This document shows positions 38,049-52,579 of a stretch of DNA of 64,000 bases, piece after piece. Position 1 is the stretch's first letter, and each line of letters begins with the position of its first letter. The notes beneath the pieces are model-generated. The model did not search any database. It had not been told where the DNA came from and was given only the letters and a program-made list of their open reading frames with translations. The stretch is from positions 1 through 64,000 of the forward strand of contig NZ_JACXSI010000001.1 in the NCBI RefSeq assembly GCF_014712675.1, read 5' to 3'. The translations under genes and the position numbers were made by a program. The stretch comes from Peribacillus faecalis. GTDB lineage: Bacteria > Bacillota > Bacilli > Bacillales > DSM-1321.

Positions 38049-38190
38049 CGAATTATTTTCAAAAGCGGCAGAAAAAAATTAAAAAGCGGCAGAATTGCCG
38101 AGAAGTTGGACGAATTATTCAGAGAAGTGGATGAATTAATCAGAAATTCGGAAGAATTCCTCGAAAAAGCGGATGAATTAAGCCTGTAAA
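38049..38190 (+). repeat. Degenerate 21-bp tandem array with heptad coding potential
   Basis: About six units with GAATT-like cores beginning at 38050, 38071, 38092, 38112, 38133, 38154 and 38175; spacing is 21 except one 20. The unit is close to GAATTAnTCAGAnAAGyGGAT. Read in one plus-strand frame from a GTG at 38044 it is open to a TAA at 38188 and gives heptads ELFREVD, ELIRNSE, EFLEKAD. No ribosome site or ATG is present, so it is listed as a repeat and not a gene. Confidence 0.7.
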
Positions 38191-38302
38191 CAAATTGGAC
38201 GAAGAGCCAGGACTACTGGTTTTGTGCTGAATTTAGGCATGAGAAGGAGGCTTTTATAAATTTACACTCAATAACATTCTACCTATTCGATATCGTTACC
38301 GC

Positions 38303-38308
38303 TATAAT
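38303..38308 (+). promoter_or_regulatory. -10 box of the GNAT gene
   Basis: A consensus TATAAT lies 33 bp upstream of the start codon. The -35 is poor (TACCTA at 17 bp), so strength is uncertain. Confidence 0.5.
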
Positions 38309-38341
38309 AGAAATAAATGCTATCGGATGGGGAGTGCTGAG

Positions 38342-38917
38342 ATGGAGATTGCTCAAATATACGGAAACTTGCCGATTATAGAAACAGAACGACTGCTTTT
38401 GCGGAAAATTACCTTTGATGATGCCAATGATTTATTTGAATACACATCCGATCAAATGGTCAGTGAATTTGTTACATGGGATCACCACGAAACAATTCTC
38501 GATACAAAAGGCTTTATCCACTTTGTAAATCAGCAATACGCCCTAAAGAAAGTGGCTCCATGGGGTATTGAATACAAAGAGAATAATAAAATGATCGGCA
38601 CAATAGACTTTGTTTCATGGCAGCCAAAGCATCATAATGCAGAAATAGGATATGCCGTTGCCCAACCTTATTGGGGTCAAGGCATTACGACAGAAGCGGC
38701 AAAAGCACTCATCAATTTCGGATTTACAAAAATGGATTTAGTGCGCATCCAAGCACGCTGCATGATTGGAAATATCGGTTCGCAAAGAGTAATGGAGAAA
38801 TGCGGTATGACATTCGAAGGCATTATCCGCAAGGGGATTTTTGCTAAAGGAAAACATCACGATTTAAAGCTTTACTCGATATTGCGAGAGGAATTTGAAT
38901 TACATACTCAAGGATAA
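38342..38917 (+). CDS. GNAT family N-acetyltransferase (RimJ/RimL-like)
   Basis: A 191-residue acetyltransferase starting near ETERLLLRKITFDDA, with strand-helix elements IGTIDFVSWQPKHHNAEIGYAV, the acetyl-CoA loop QPYWGQGITTEAAKALINFGF and the C-terminal NIGSQRVMEKCGMTFEG. This subgroup acetylates ribosomal-protein N-termini or small molecules; the substrate cannot be deduced. The ATG at 38342 is 7 bases from GGGGAG; an ATG five codons upstream lacks a site. It faces the pyr operon end and replaces genes found here in B. subtilis. Confidence 0.85.
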   Translation: MEIAQIYGNLPIIETERLLLRKITFDDANDLFEYTSDQMVSEFVTWDHHETILDTKGFIHFVNQQYALKKVAPWGIEYKENNKMIGTIDFVSWQPKHHNAEIGYAVAQPYWGQGITTEAAKALINFGFTKMDLVRIQARCMIGNIGSQRVMEKCGMTFEGIIRKGIFAKGKHHDLKLYSILREEFELHTQG

Positions 38918-38944
38918 AGAAAACTTATATTCTTTCTTATAGTT

Positions 38945-38983
38945 TAAAAAATACCTCCAGCAATGTTTTCTGCTGGAGGTATT
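38945..38983 (-). terminator. Terminator of the pyr operon
   Basis: AATACCTCCAGCA and TGCTGGAGGTATT form a perfect 13-bp stem. On the minus strand it is followed by TTTTTT, so it ends transcripts from pyrE after they have passed through repeat copy E. On the plus strand it may also limit the GNAT transcript. Confidence 0.85.
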
Positions 38984-38990
38984 CCTAAAT

Positions 38991-39186
38991 GAAAAAGGAA
39001 CGGTGACGGTTTTTCTCGATGTCTAACCTTACACCTGCCATTCTCGGTCCTAAGCTGCCTCCCCCGAGAAACCAAAGGCGGGTTTCCCGTGTGATTCATC
39101 TTAGTCCTCCCGCATAGCTCCTTTTTCATTGAAGAAAAATCAAGGAGTCAAATCAAAAATGAAAAAGGACCGGTGACGGTTTTTCT
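38991..39186 (-). repeat. Mosaic intergenic repeat, copy E, with end motif on both sides
   Basis: Read on the minus strand: end motif (39161-39186, abutting the pyrE stop), stem 1 AATGAAAAAGG (39158-39168) with CCTTTTTCATT (39120-39130), CTATGCGGGAGGACTAAG, hairpin CACACGGGAAACC with GGTTTCTCGGGGG (39061-39093), tail GAATGGCAGGTGTAAGG, then a second end motif (38991-39015) in the same orientation. It is a complete unit flanked by direct repeats of the motif. Confidence 0.88.
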
Positions 39187-39814
39187 ATTCCATCCACGAT
39201 AAATCTTCTGGATTTTCGCGCCATTTTGTCAGCTTTTCAACATCTTCAGCTGTAATATAGCCTTGCTCTTTCGCTACTTCTACCAATGTAGAATAATTGC
39301 TCAATGAGTGGTTTGTAATCCCTTCTGCGTCAAGCTGCACTTTCCCTTTAGTCAATTCATAAGTGAAAATTGAAACGACACCAAGCACTTCACACCCTGC
39401 CTCGCGCAATGCCTGCACAGCTGTAATAACGCTTCCTCCTGTAGAAACTAAGTCTTCTACTACTACAACCTTTTGTCCTGGTGAAGCTATTCCTTCGATT
39501 TGGTTACCTTTACCGTGGCCTTTTGCTTTTGAGCGGATGTAGCACATCGGTAAATCCATTTCATCACTTACCCAAGCAGCATGAGGAATGCCCGCTGTCG
39601 CAGTACCTGCTATCAGCTCTACTTCCGGGTAATATTCGCGTATTAATTGAACTAAACCTTTCGCAATATCCTTGCGTACGGACGGATACGATAATGTTAG
39701 GCGATTATCGCAATAAATTGGAGATTTCATGCCTGAAGACCAAGTGAACGGATCATTTGGTTGTAAAAATACAGCTTTAATATCAAGTAATTGTTGTGCG
39801 ATTTGTGCATTCAT
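39185..39814 (-). CDS. pyrE: Orotate phosphoribosyltransferase
   Basis: Joins orotate to PRPP to make OMP. The PRPP motif [13 protein letters not shown] (about 115-127) and the flexible loop [13 protein letters not shown] are present in 209 residues. The ATG at 39814 overlaps the pyrF stop (TAATG) and has GGGAGGG upstream. It is the last pyr gene; its stop TAG touches the end motif of repeat copy E. Confidence 0.96.
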   Translation of the reverse strand: MNAQIAQQLLDIKAVFLQPNDPFTWSSGMKSPIYCDNRLTLSYPSVRKDIAKGLVQLIREYYPEVELIAGTATAGIPHAAWVSDEMDLPMCYIRSKAKGHGKGNQIEGIASPGQKVVVVEDLVSTGGSVITAVQALREAGCEVLGVVSIFTYELTKGKVQLDAEGITNHSLSNYSTLVEVAKEQGYITAEDVEKLTKWRENPEDLSWME

Positions 39815-40526
39815 TAGTTTGTGCCCTCCCAAGCTTTTTTTACTAGTCTGTATGCCTCTACAGGTGAAGTTGCCTTAGTAATGGAACGTCCGACTACGAT
39901 GCTGTTCGTTCCTAGCAATCTTGCTTTTTCCGGTGTAGCGATGCGTTTTTGATCGTGCGTATCATCATCTGCCATACGAATTCCCGGTGTGACTGTCAAG
40001 AAATCGTTGCCTAATTTTCCGTGGATTGCTTCCACTTCATGTGTCGAGCATACAACACCGTCTAAACCTGCTTCACTTGCTAATGTCGCGTATGATAAAA
40101 CCGACTGTTCGAGTGTAAGAGGTATACGTTGATCATGCTGCATATCTTCTTCTGTTGTGCTTGTCAGCTGCGTGACCGCAATAATCGCTGGACGTTGTTT
40201 TCCTTCTTGCGTCCCCTCTTGCAACCCTGCAAGTGCCGCTTCCATCATCCATTTTCCTCCGGCTGCATGAACATTGACTAAATCCACATCGAGCTTTGCA
40301 AGCACCTTCATCGCTTGTTTAACTGTATTAGGGATGTCATGAAGCTTCAAGTCTAGAAAAATTTGATGACCGCGCTTCTTGATTTCTGTTATAATGCTTG
40401 GTCCCGCGCTATAAAACAGTTCCATTCCGACTTTAACAAACAGCTTCTCTTCCTGGAATTGATCCAAAAAAGCAGTCACTTCTTCTAAACTATTGAAATC
40501 TAAAGCGATAATTAACGCTTTCTCCA

Positions 40527-40527
<1 letters not shown>
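39814..40527 (-). CDS. pyrF: Orotidine 5'-phosphate decarboxylase
   Basis: Converts OMP to UMP. The catalytic Asp-Lys-Asp set is in [13 protein letters not shown] (about 57-69) and the phosphate-binding end motif is [12 protein letters not shown]. The ATG at 40527 follows AAGGAG by 9 bases and overlaps the pyrD stop (TGATG); 237 aa is the family length. Confidence 0.96.
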
Positions 40528-42204
<1,677 letters not shown>

Positions 42205-42208
<4 letters not shown>

Positions 42209-45200
42209 ACGATTGCACCTTCCTTGTTTAGTTGATTCATAGGTTCTGCTGAGAATGACATTGCTTCGAATACTCGTAAAATTGCTTCTGCTGTATCCAG
42301 TGAAGTTAAGCAAGCTACACCGTTCTCAACTGATTCACGACGGATTCTGAAGCCATCGCGCTCCGGCTGTTTGCCTTTCGTCAATGTGTTGATGACAAAC
42401 TGTGCCTCGCCATTTCGAATGACATCAAGCAATGTCGGTTCTTGTGCGCCAATTTTGTTCACAACTCTAACCGGAATGCCCGCTTTTTGCAGCAAATCTG
42501 CTGTTCCACTTGTCGCAAGCAATTTGTAGCCGATACTGTTGAAGCGTCTTGCCAGTTGTAACGCCTCTTCTTTATCTTTATCGGCAATTGTCAGAAGCAC
42601 TGTTCCGTGCTCTTGCATTTGAATACCTGAAGCAACAAGACCTTTATATAACGCTTTTTCAAGAGTCATATCTTTACCCATGACTTCACCAGTCGACTTC
42701 ATTTCAGGCCCTAGTGTAATGTCAACACGGCGCAGCTTCGCGAATGAGAACACCGGCACTTTTACATATACGCCTGGCTGTTCTTTTACTAAACCAGTTG
42801 TATAGCCTTGGCTTTCCAAGCTTTGACCTAAAATTACTTTTGTTGCGACATTCGCCATCGGCACATTCGTAATTTTGCTTAAGAATGGTACTGTACGGCT
42901 TGAACGAGGGTTAACCTCAATGACATATAATTCACCGTTTGAGACTACATATTGAATGTTGACAAGACCGATTGTATTTAAACCTTTAGCCAATGCCACC
43001 GTATAGTCTACAATTTTCCGCTTGATATCTTCTGTAATATTTTGTGGCGGGTATACAGCGATACTGTCACCGCTATGGACACCGGCACGTTCGATATGCT
43101 CCATGATTCCCGGAATCACAACATCTTTGCCGTCGGAAATTGCATCGACTTCAATTTCTTTACCTGTTAAATAGCGATCGATCAATACCGGATGCTCTGG
43201 ATTGATTTTCACGGCATTTTCCATATAATGAAGCAGTTCTTCCTGTTTGTAGACGATCTCCATCGCACGGCCGCCTAGTACATAAGATGGGCGCACAAGT
43301 ACCGGATAACCGATATCGTCTGCAATTTTCACCGCTTGGTCAACAGATGTCGCTGTTTTCCCTTTAGGTTGAGGAATGCCAAGAGTCGTTAAAGCCTGCT
43401 CAAATTTATCACGATTTTCCGCTGTATCTAATGCTTCAAGTGATGTCCCTAAAATTTTCACGCCTCGCTCTACAAGCGCAGCTGCCAAGTTGATTGCTGT
43501 TTGTCCACCGAACTGTACGACAACCCCTTCCGGTTTCTCAAGATCAATGATATGCATAACATCTTCAATTGTCAGCGGCTCGAAGTATAACTTATCGCTG
43601 ATGCTGAAGTCCGTCGATACTGTTTCAGGGTTATTATTAATAATGATTGCTTCATAGCCTGCTTCCTTTATCGCCCATACAGAGTGAACTGTCGCATAAT
43701 CGAACTCTACCCCTTGACCAATACGAATCGGACCAGATCCTAACACGATAACGCTTTTGCGTTCAGTTACGATGCTCTCATTCTCTTCTTCATATGTTCC
43801 GTAGAAGTAAGGTGTTTCTGATTCAAACTCCGCGGCACATGTATCAACCATTTTATATACTGGTACGATTTGTTGTTCTTTTCTCCAGTTGTAAACTTCG
43901 ATCTCTTTCGCGTTCCATAGCTTTGCTAATGTTTTATCAGAGAAACCATATTTCTTCGCTTTTTCTGCTACTTCCGGATTGAATGGGTTTTCAGCAATCT
44001 CTTTTTCCAGAACTACGATATTCTCGAATTTCTTCAGGAAGAATAAATCGATTTGGCTCCATTCATGAATCGTTTCAATCGTCACGCCGCGTCTTAATGC
44101 TTCGCCGATGTAGAATAAGCGCTCATCTCCAGCTTTTCGAATACGTTTTTCAATTAAAGCATCATCAATGCCGTTCATGTCATTCAAGCCTAAGTGATAA
44201 ATGCCCGATTCTAGTGAGCGGACCGCTTTCAGCAATGACTCTTCCAATGAACGTCCGATTGCCATTACTTCGCCTGTTGCTTTCATTTGCGTACCCAAGT
44301 GACGGTTAGCAGATTCGAACTTGTCAAATGGCCATCTAGGAATCTTAGAAACGACATAATCAAGCGCTGGCTCGAAACTTGCATATGTTTTGCCCGTAAC
44401 AGGGTTCATCATTTCATCCAGTGTCAGACCTACAGCGATTTTTGCAGCCAACTTCGCAATCGGGTATCCAGTCGCTTTAGATGCAAGTGCTGAAGAGCGG
44501 CTTACACGCGGGTTAACCTCGATGATGTAATAGTTGAAGCTGTGCGGATCAAGTGCCAGCTGTACGTTACAGCCGCCCTCGATTTTCAGAGCGCGAATGA
44601 TTTTCAATGATGAATTACGCAATAACTGATACTCACGATCGCTTAACGTTTGGCTTGGCGCTACTACGATAGAATCACCCGTATGTACGCCGACTGGGTC
44701 GATGTTTTCCATGTTACATACAACAATCGCACTGTCGTTCCTGTCACGCATTACTTCATATTCGATTTCTTTGAAACCGGCGATGCTTTTCTCAATTAAG
44801 CATTGTGTTACCGGACTGTGTTTAAGACCGCTTGATACGATTTCAATTAATTCTTCTTCATTAGAGCAAATGCCGCCGCCTGTACCACCAAGGGTGAATG
44901 CCGGACGAACGATAATCGGATAACCGACGCGCTCAACAAACTTGTAAGCTTCTTCAAGTGTATGAATAATGTCACTGTCTGGTACCGGCTCGCCTAATTC
45001 ATTCATTAAACTTCTGAACAAATCACGGTCTTCTGCTTGCTGGATCGCTGAAAGCTTCGTTCCTAAAATTTCCACTCCGCATTCTTCAAGAACTCCTGCT
45101 TCTGATAATTCAACTGCCAAGTTCAAGCCCGTCTGTCCGCCTAAAGTCGGCAGAAGCGCATCTGGACGCTCTTTGCGGATAATTTTGCTTACGAATTCTA

Positions 45201-45411
45201 ATGTTAAAGGCTCAATGTACACTGCATCGGCAATTTCTGTATCTGTCATGATTGTTGCCGGGTTGGAGTTGATTAAAATAACACGGTAGCCCTCTTCTTT
45301 CAGAGCGATACAAGCTTGCGTGCCCGCATAGTCGAACTCCGCTGCTTGCCCGATAATGATAGGACCTGATCCGATTACTAAAATACTTTTTATGTCTGTA
45401 CGTTTTGGCAT
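42205..45411 (-). CDS. carB: Carbamoyl-phosphate synthase large subunit (pyrimidine-specific)
   Basis: Makes carbamoyl phosphate from ammonia, bicarbonate and two ATP (pyrAB in Bacillus). The 1068 residues contain two homologous ATP-grasp halves (about 1-400 and 550-935; [19 protein letters not shown] and [19 protein letters not shown]), an oligomerisation region between them and a C-terminal allosteric MGS domain (about 930-1068). Its stop and start overlap pyrK and carA. The cluster position marks it as the UMP/PyrR-controlled form, not the arginine-specific one. Confidence 0.97.
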
Positions 45412-46492
45412 TATTTTACTCCCTCCACTTTCGCTGCATCAATCATGTTCATAAATTGGTCAAACAAACCGTTCGCATCTTCCGGTCCGGGTGAAGCTTC
45501 CGGATGGTATTGTACTGTGAATGCCGGATATTGGTTATGTTTCAAGCCTTCTACTGTTCCGTCATTTAAAGCGACGTGTGTTACTTCAAGCGCTGTAGCA
45601 GCAATTGAATCTTCTTCTACTGTGTAACCGTGATTTTGCGATGTAATCGCGATTTTGCCTGTTGCCAGCTCTTTTACCGGATGGTTAGAGCCGCGGTGAC
45701 CGAATTTCAATGGTTCTGTGTTTGCCCCGTTTGCAAGAGCGAAAAGCTGGTGTCCTAAGCAAATTCCGAATAACGGAACTTTCCCTTGTACGCCTTGGAT
45801 CATTTCAATTGCTTCCGGTACATCTTTCGGGTCCCCAGGTCCATTTGACAACATAATGCCGTCCGGTCTAAGTTTTAATACTTCTTCTGCTGTTACATTG
45901 TAAGGAACGACTACAACATCGCAATCACGCTTGTTCAGTTCACGAAGAATGCCGTGCTTCATACCGAAATCAACCAGCACAACTCGAGACCCTCTGCCCG
46001 GACTTGGATATGCGCTTTTCGTCGAAACTTGCTTCACTTGGTCTGTCGGAAGCTGCTTCGTGCGCAGCTCTTTAATCACTTCATCAGGGTTGCTGTCGAT
46101 ACTCACTAGCGCGCCTTTCAACGTTCCGTGCTGACGGATAATTCTTGTCAATTTTCTAGTATCAATTCCCGAAATACCAGGGATGTTATTTTGTTTGAAG
46201 TACTCATCTAATGAAAGCTCGCTGCGCCAGTTTGATGGCAGATCCGCTACTTCCTTCACGACAAATCCTGAAATTGCTGGAATAATCGTTTCAAAATCAT
46301 CTCGATTAATGCCGTAATTGCCGATTAGCGGATATGTAAGGGTAACAATTTGGTTGCAGTAAGACGGGTCGCTTATTATTTCTTGATAACCTGTCATTCC
46401 TGTGTTGAATACCACTTCTCCCATACGTTCTGTATCTGCACCAAACGCTTCCCCGATAAAAACTGTACCATCTTCTAAAATTAGCTGTCTTT

Positions 46493-46496
<4 letters not shown>
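45411..46496 (-). CDS. carA: Carbamoyl-phosphate synthase small subunit (glutaminase)
   Basis: Hydrolyses glutamine and channels ammonia to CarB (pyrAA in Bacillus). N-terminal small-subunit domain (about 1-150) and a class I glutamine amidotransferase domain with the nucleophile in [12 protein letters not shown] (about 240-251) and the [10 protein letters not shown] catalytic His-Glu. It has 361 aa and overlaps pyrC and carB by a few bases. Confidence 0.97.
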
Positions 46497-48698
<2,202 letters not shown>

Positions 48699-48734
48699 TC
48701 ACTAATTAAAGTTCGTTAAAGACACTCTTTATAT

Positions 48735-48879
48735 AAAAAACACCCTAAACGATTTTGTTTAGGGTGTTTTTGCGCAAGTAAGCAGATGCAGGTAATCTGA
48801 TTCCTCCTGCCTGTGAGCATACGGAACCTGACAGCTATATCTCCTTATTGCAACACCCTTGATAGCCTCTCTGGACTAT
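48735..48879 (-). promoter_or_regulatory. PyrR attenuator 3 (pyrP-pyrB leader)
   Basis: On the minus strand the PyrR site AGTCCAGAGAGGCT (48864-48877) is followed by AAGGGTGTTG, which can pair with AACACCCT of the downstream terminator. The terminator (48735-48771) has arms AACACCCTAAAC and GTTTAGGGTGTT with T-runs. PyrR with UMP would hold the binding loop, free the terminator and stop transcription before pyrB. Confidence 0.95.
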
Positions 48880-48892
48880 TTTTAAAAGGTGA

Positions 48893-50209
48893 TTATGAAT
48901 TTACATTTTCATCCAATAATTCTTTTCCTTCTTCTTTACCCGGAAGGATTAAGTTTAAAACGATACCGACAATTGCTGCCAGCGCCATGCCGGATAGTGA
49001 GAAGTCTTTTCCGATTTGTACAAATGCGCCGCCGATTCCGATGATCAGAATGACTGAAGAGATAATCAGATTTCTGTTAACTCCAAGGTCAATTTTGTTG
49101 TCAATCAGCATTCTTAAACCACTTGAAGCGATAATACCGAACAGCAGGATTGAGATACCGCCCATAACCGCTTGCGGTATTGAGCTGATTAATGCTGAAA
49201 CTTTTCCGATGAAACCGAACGAGATTGCAATTACTGCAGCTCCTCCGATGATATAAACACTATATGCACGAGTGATGGCCATTACGCCAATATTTTCTCC
49301 ATATGATGTTAATGGCGGTCCACCGATGAAAGAACCGATGATGATTCCGGCACCGTCACCTAAAATTGAGCGGTGGAGACCTGGCTTTTCGATAAAGTTT
49401 CTGCCGACTACTTTACCAAGTACTAATTGATGTCCTATATGCTCTGCCAAAGTTACTATTGCTACCGGTACCATTACGATGGCAATTTTCCAAGATAACA
49501 CCGGGTCATAATTCACAAATGGAATTTGGAATTCCGGCAAAGCAAACCAAGCTGCTTCTTTAACGCCGCTGAAATCAACAATTCCTACAAATAGCGCTAA
49601 TACATAACCTGATACAATCCCGATCAGAATCGGAATAATTTTCAAAAATCCTTTTGCAAAGATTGAGCAAATGATTGTTACTGCTAATGTGAATAATGCT
49701 ACTCCAAAGTGCTTAAGACTATATACAAGCTCTCCCGCAGGTGCACCATAGTTACTGTACATTGCCATATCGACTGCTGTTCCTGCTAAACCTAATCCGA
49801 TAACGATGATTACAGGTCCTACTACTACCGGTGGAAGAAGCGTCATCAGCCATTTTACTCCGACTTTCTTAATGATTAGCGCTACAACTCCGTATACAAG
49901 ACCTGCCAAGAAGCAGCCGAACATGACAGCTTCCGGTCCGCCCAATGTCTTAGCTATAATAATCGGCGAAATGAAGGCAAATGATGATCCTAAATATGCG
50001 GGAATTTGTCCTTTTGTAATCAATAAGTATGCCAATGTTCCTAAACCGCTTGATACTAATGCAACCGCAGGACTTAAACCTACTAAGAATGGAACTAATA
50101 CTGTCGCACCAAACATCGCGAACACGTGCTGCAAACTCAATGTCAGCCATTGCGACGGTTTCGGCTTCTCTTCTACGTCTAAAACTACATTTCTTTTTTC
50201 TTGTTCCAT
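48893..50209 (-). CDS. pyrP: Uracil permease
   Basis: Membrane transporter of the nucleobase:cation symporter-2 family that imports uracil. About 12-14 hydrophobic helices start at WLTLSLQHVFAMFGATVLVPFL, with the family QxHxxxFG-like motif near the N-terminus and the conserved GGPPLTSYGENIGVMAITR. The ATG at 50209 is 8 bases from GGAGGA; an ATG five codons upstream sits on that site (438 aa). It is the second pyr gene, between two attenuators. Confidence 0.95.
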   Translation of the reverse strand: MEQEKRNVVLDVEEKPKPSQWLTLSLQHVFAMFGATVLVPFLVGLSPAVALVSSGLGTLAYLLITKGQIPAYLGSSFAFISPIIIAKTLGGPEAVMFGCFLAGLVYGVVALIIKKVGVKWLMTLLPPVVVGPVIIVIGLGLAGTAVDMAMYSNYGAPAGELVYSLKHFGVALFTLAVTIICSIFAKGFLKIIPILIGIVSGYVLALFVGIVDFSGVKEAAWFALPEFQIPFVNYDPVLSWKIAIVMVPVAIVTLAEHIGHQLVLGKVVGRNFIEKPGLHRSILGDGAGIIIGSFIGGPPLTSYGENIGVMAITRAYSVYIIGGAAVIAISFGFIGKVSALISSIPQAVMGGISILLFGIIASSGLRMLIDNKIDLGVNRNLIISSVILIIGIGGAFVQIGKDFSLSGMALAAIVGIVLNLILPGKEEGKELLDENVNS

Positions 50210-50231
50210 GATGTTCTCCTCCATCCTTCTG

Positions 50232-50330
50232 AAAAACCCTCGAATTAATCGAGGGCACTAAGGGGCAGGACATACTTTTCTCGTTGTATGTTTAATCCAT
50301 GCTTCCCCTTGTAAGCCTCTCGGGACTCAC
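50232..50330 (-). promoter_or_regulatory. PyrR attenuator 2 (pyrR-pyrP leader)
   Basis: PyrR site AGTCCCGAGAGGCT (50314-50327, minus strand). Terminator CCCTCGA/TCGAGGG followed by TTTTT (50232-50255). AAGGGG after the PyrR site can pair with CCCCTT before the terminator, as part of the alternative fold. Confidence 0.93.
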
Positions 50331-50346
50331 TTAAAAAGGTAAATTA

Positions 50347-51019
<673 letters not shown>

Positions 51020-51049
51020 GTTTTTAAAGGTTCATATTCAACTGACTTT

Positions 51050-51078
51050 AGTTTACATGCCTAAAAGTTATTTGTCAA
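51050..51078 (-). promoter_or_regulatory. Sigma-A promoter of the pyr operon
   Basis: Perfect TTGACA (51073-51078), 17-bp spacer, TAAACT (51050-51055) on the minus strand, between the rluD stop and the first PyrR site. It is the only good promoter seen for all ten pyr genes. Confidence 0.88.
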
Positions 51079-51083
51079 TAACT

Positions 51084-51989
51084 TTATTTACGTAATTTTT
51101 CAATTAATTCCGCGAAATACTCAGGTAACGGCGCATTAAACTCCATATATTCCTTCGTGCGCGGATGTACGAACCCTAACACGCCCGCATGCAGTGCTTG
51201 TCCGCCAATATCCAACGTCTTTTTCGGCCCGTATTTCGGATCGCCAGCTAATGGATAGCCAATATATTTCATATGAACACGGATTTGGTGTGTGCGTCCC
51301 GTTTCAAGCTGACATTCAACAAGTGTAAAGTCATTGAATCTTTCCAGCACTTCAAAATGCGTGACTGCATTTTTACCGTCCGGTGTAACTGCTTGGCTTT
51401 GTCGATCCTTTTTATCGCGACCGATTGGCGCATCAATTGTTCCATGGCTATGTTGGATAACCCCATGAACGATGGCAGTATATTTTCTTGTAACCGACTT
51501 TTCAACAAGTTGATCAACAAGACTTTCGTGCGCCATATCATTTTTCGCCACCATTAACAGACCAGAAGTATCTTTATCGATACGGTGAACAATACCTGGG
51601 CGCATAACGCCGTTAATGCCGGATAAATCTTTGCAATGCGCCATCAGACCGTTAACAAGAGTACCGCTTGTATGTCCAGGGGCCGGGTGAACAACCATTC
51701 CTTTAGGCTTATTGACCACAAGAACGTCTTCATCTTCGTAATAAATATCAAGATTCATTTCTTCCGCTTCAATGTTCAGTTCTACAGGCTCAGGGATGCT
51801 TACAGCTACTTCATCGCCTTCCTGACATTTATAATTCGTTTTGACAGGCTGATCATTAACTTTCACGTGATCTTCCTTAATTAATTGCTGCACTTGCGTA
51901 CGGGACATTTCTTCATTTACAGTCGAAATGAACTTGTCAATCCGTACTCCTTTGTTTGCTTCATCAACGTTGTAAACAACTACATTCAT
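51084..51989 (-). CDS. rluD: RluD-family pseudouridine synthase (YlyB)
   Basis: Modifies uridine in large-subunit rRNA (positions equivalent to 1911/1915/1917 by family). An N-terminal S4 RNA-binding domain (about 12-75) precedes the catalytic domain with [20 protein letters not shown], which holds the catalytic Asp. There are 301 residues. The exact target in Bacillus is assigned by homology only. It overlaps lspA by 4 bases. Confidence 0.92.
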   Translation of the reverse strand: MNVVVYNVDEANKGVRIDKFISTVNEEMSRTQVQQLIKEDHVKVNDQPVKTNYKCQEGDEVAVSIPEPVELNIEAEEMNLDIYYEDEDVLVVNKPKGMVVHPAPGHTSGTLVNGLMAHCKDLSGINGVMRPGIVHRIDKDTSGLLMVAKNDMAHESLVDQLVEKSVTRKYTAIVHGVIQHSHGTIDAPIGRDKKDRQSQAVTPDGKNAVTHFEVLERFNDFTLVECQLETGRTHQIRVHMKYIGYPLAGDPKYGPKKTLDIGGQALHAGVLGFVHPRTKEYMEFNAPLPEYFAELIEKLRK

Positions 51990-52462
51990 TCTTTTTTCTC
52001 CTTCAAAAGTTTTTCCTCAAATAACATGAAAATAATTAACAATACGACCCCGACAGTTAAAGCCGAATCCGCAACATTAAAAATCGGAAAATTATATCCG
52101 AAAATATATGTATGCACAAAATCCACGACTTCTTGATGCCGAACGCGATCGATAAAATTGCCGATTGCTCCGCCCAACATCAATGCAAGAGATACACCCA
52201 GCATCACATGCTGTTTTGCCATTTTCTGAATATAAATAACTAATCCGACGATTACAACAACCGTCACTAAATAGAAGAACCACATTTGCCCCGCCAAAAT
52301 CCCCCAAGCAGCGCCAGGATTGCGGTGAGACGTGATATATAGAAAATTATTAATGACTTCAATACTTTCCCCAATTTCCATATTATCAACAACAAGCTTC
52401 TTAGTCAGTTGATCCACAGCGATAATAACAAGTGCAATTATATAATAAACAATGTTTTTCAC
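51986..52462 (-). CDS. lspA: Lipoprotein signal peptidase (SPase II)
   Basis: Cleaves signal peptides of prolipoproteins in the membrane. Four transmembrane helices; catalytic aspartates in [11 protein letters not shown] and [18 protein letters not shown] is the conserved third motif. A GTG at 52462 with GGGGGA six bases upstream gives [14 protein letters not shown] (158 aa), matching the family better than the longer ATG frame. Confidence 0.95.
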   Translation of the reverse strand: MKNIVYYIIALVIIAVDQLTKKLVVDNMEIGESIEVINNFLYITSHRNPGAAWGILAGQMWFFYLVTVVVIVGLVIYIQKMAKQHVMLGVSLALMLGGAIGNFIDRVRHQEVVDFVHTYIFGYNFPIFNVADSALTVGVVLLIIFMLFEEKLLKEKKE

Positions 52463-52526
52463 GGTAATCCCCCAAGCTTCTATATATATTCTATTCTTTA
52501 GCATTTTAGCACATCGGCCGGCAAAC

Positions 52527-52565
52527 AAAAAGCGCGCTGACTAATAAAATCAGCCAGCACGCCTA
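52527..52565 (-). terminator. Terminator after ileS
   Basis: On the minus strand GCGTGCTGGCTGA, then TCAGCGCGC and TTTTTGTTT: a stem with a bulge followed by a U-tract. It separates ileS from lspA, although lspA starts only about 65 bp on. Confidence 0.7.
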
Positions 52566-52579
52566 CATTTGCCAATTAC

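Noticed and set aside
38944-39129. 61-codon minus-strand ORF
   Set aside because: It spans the pyr terminator and repeat copy E, with no ribosome site.
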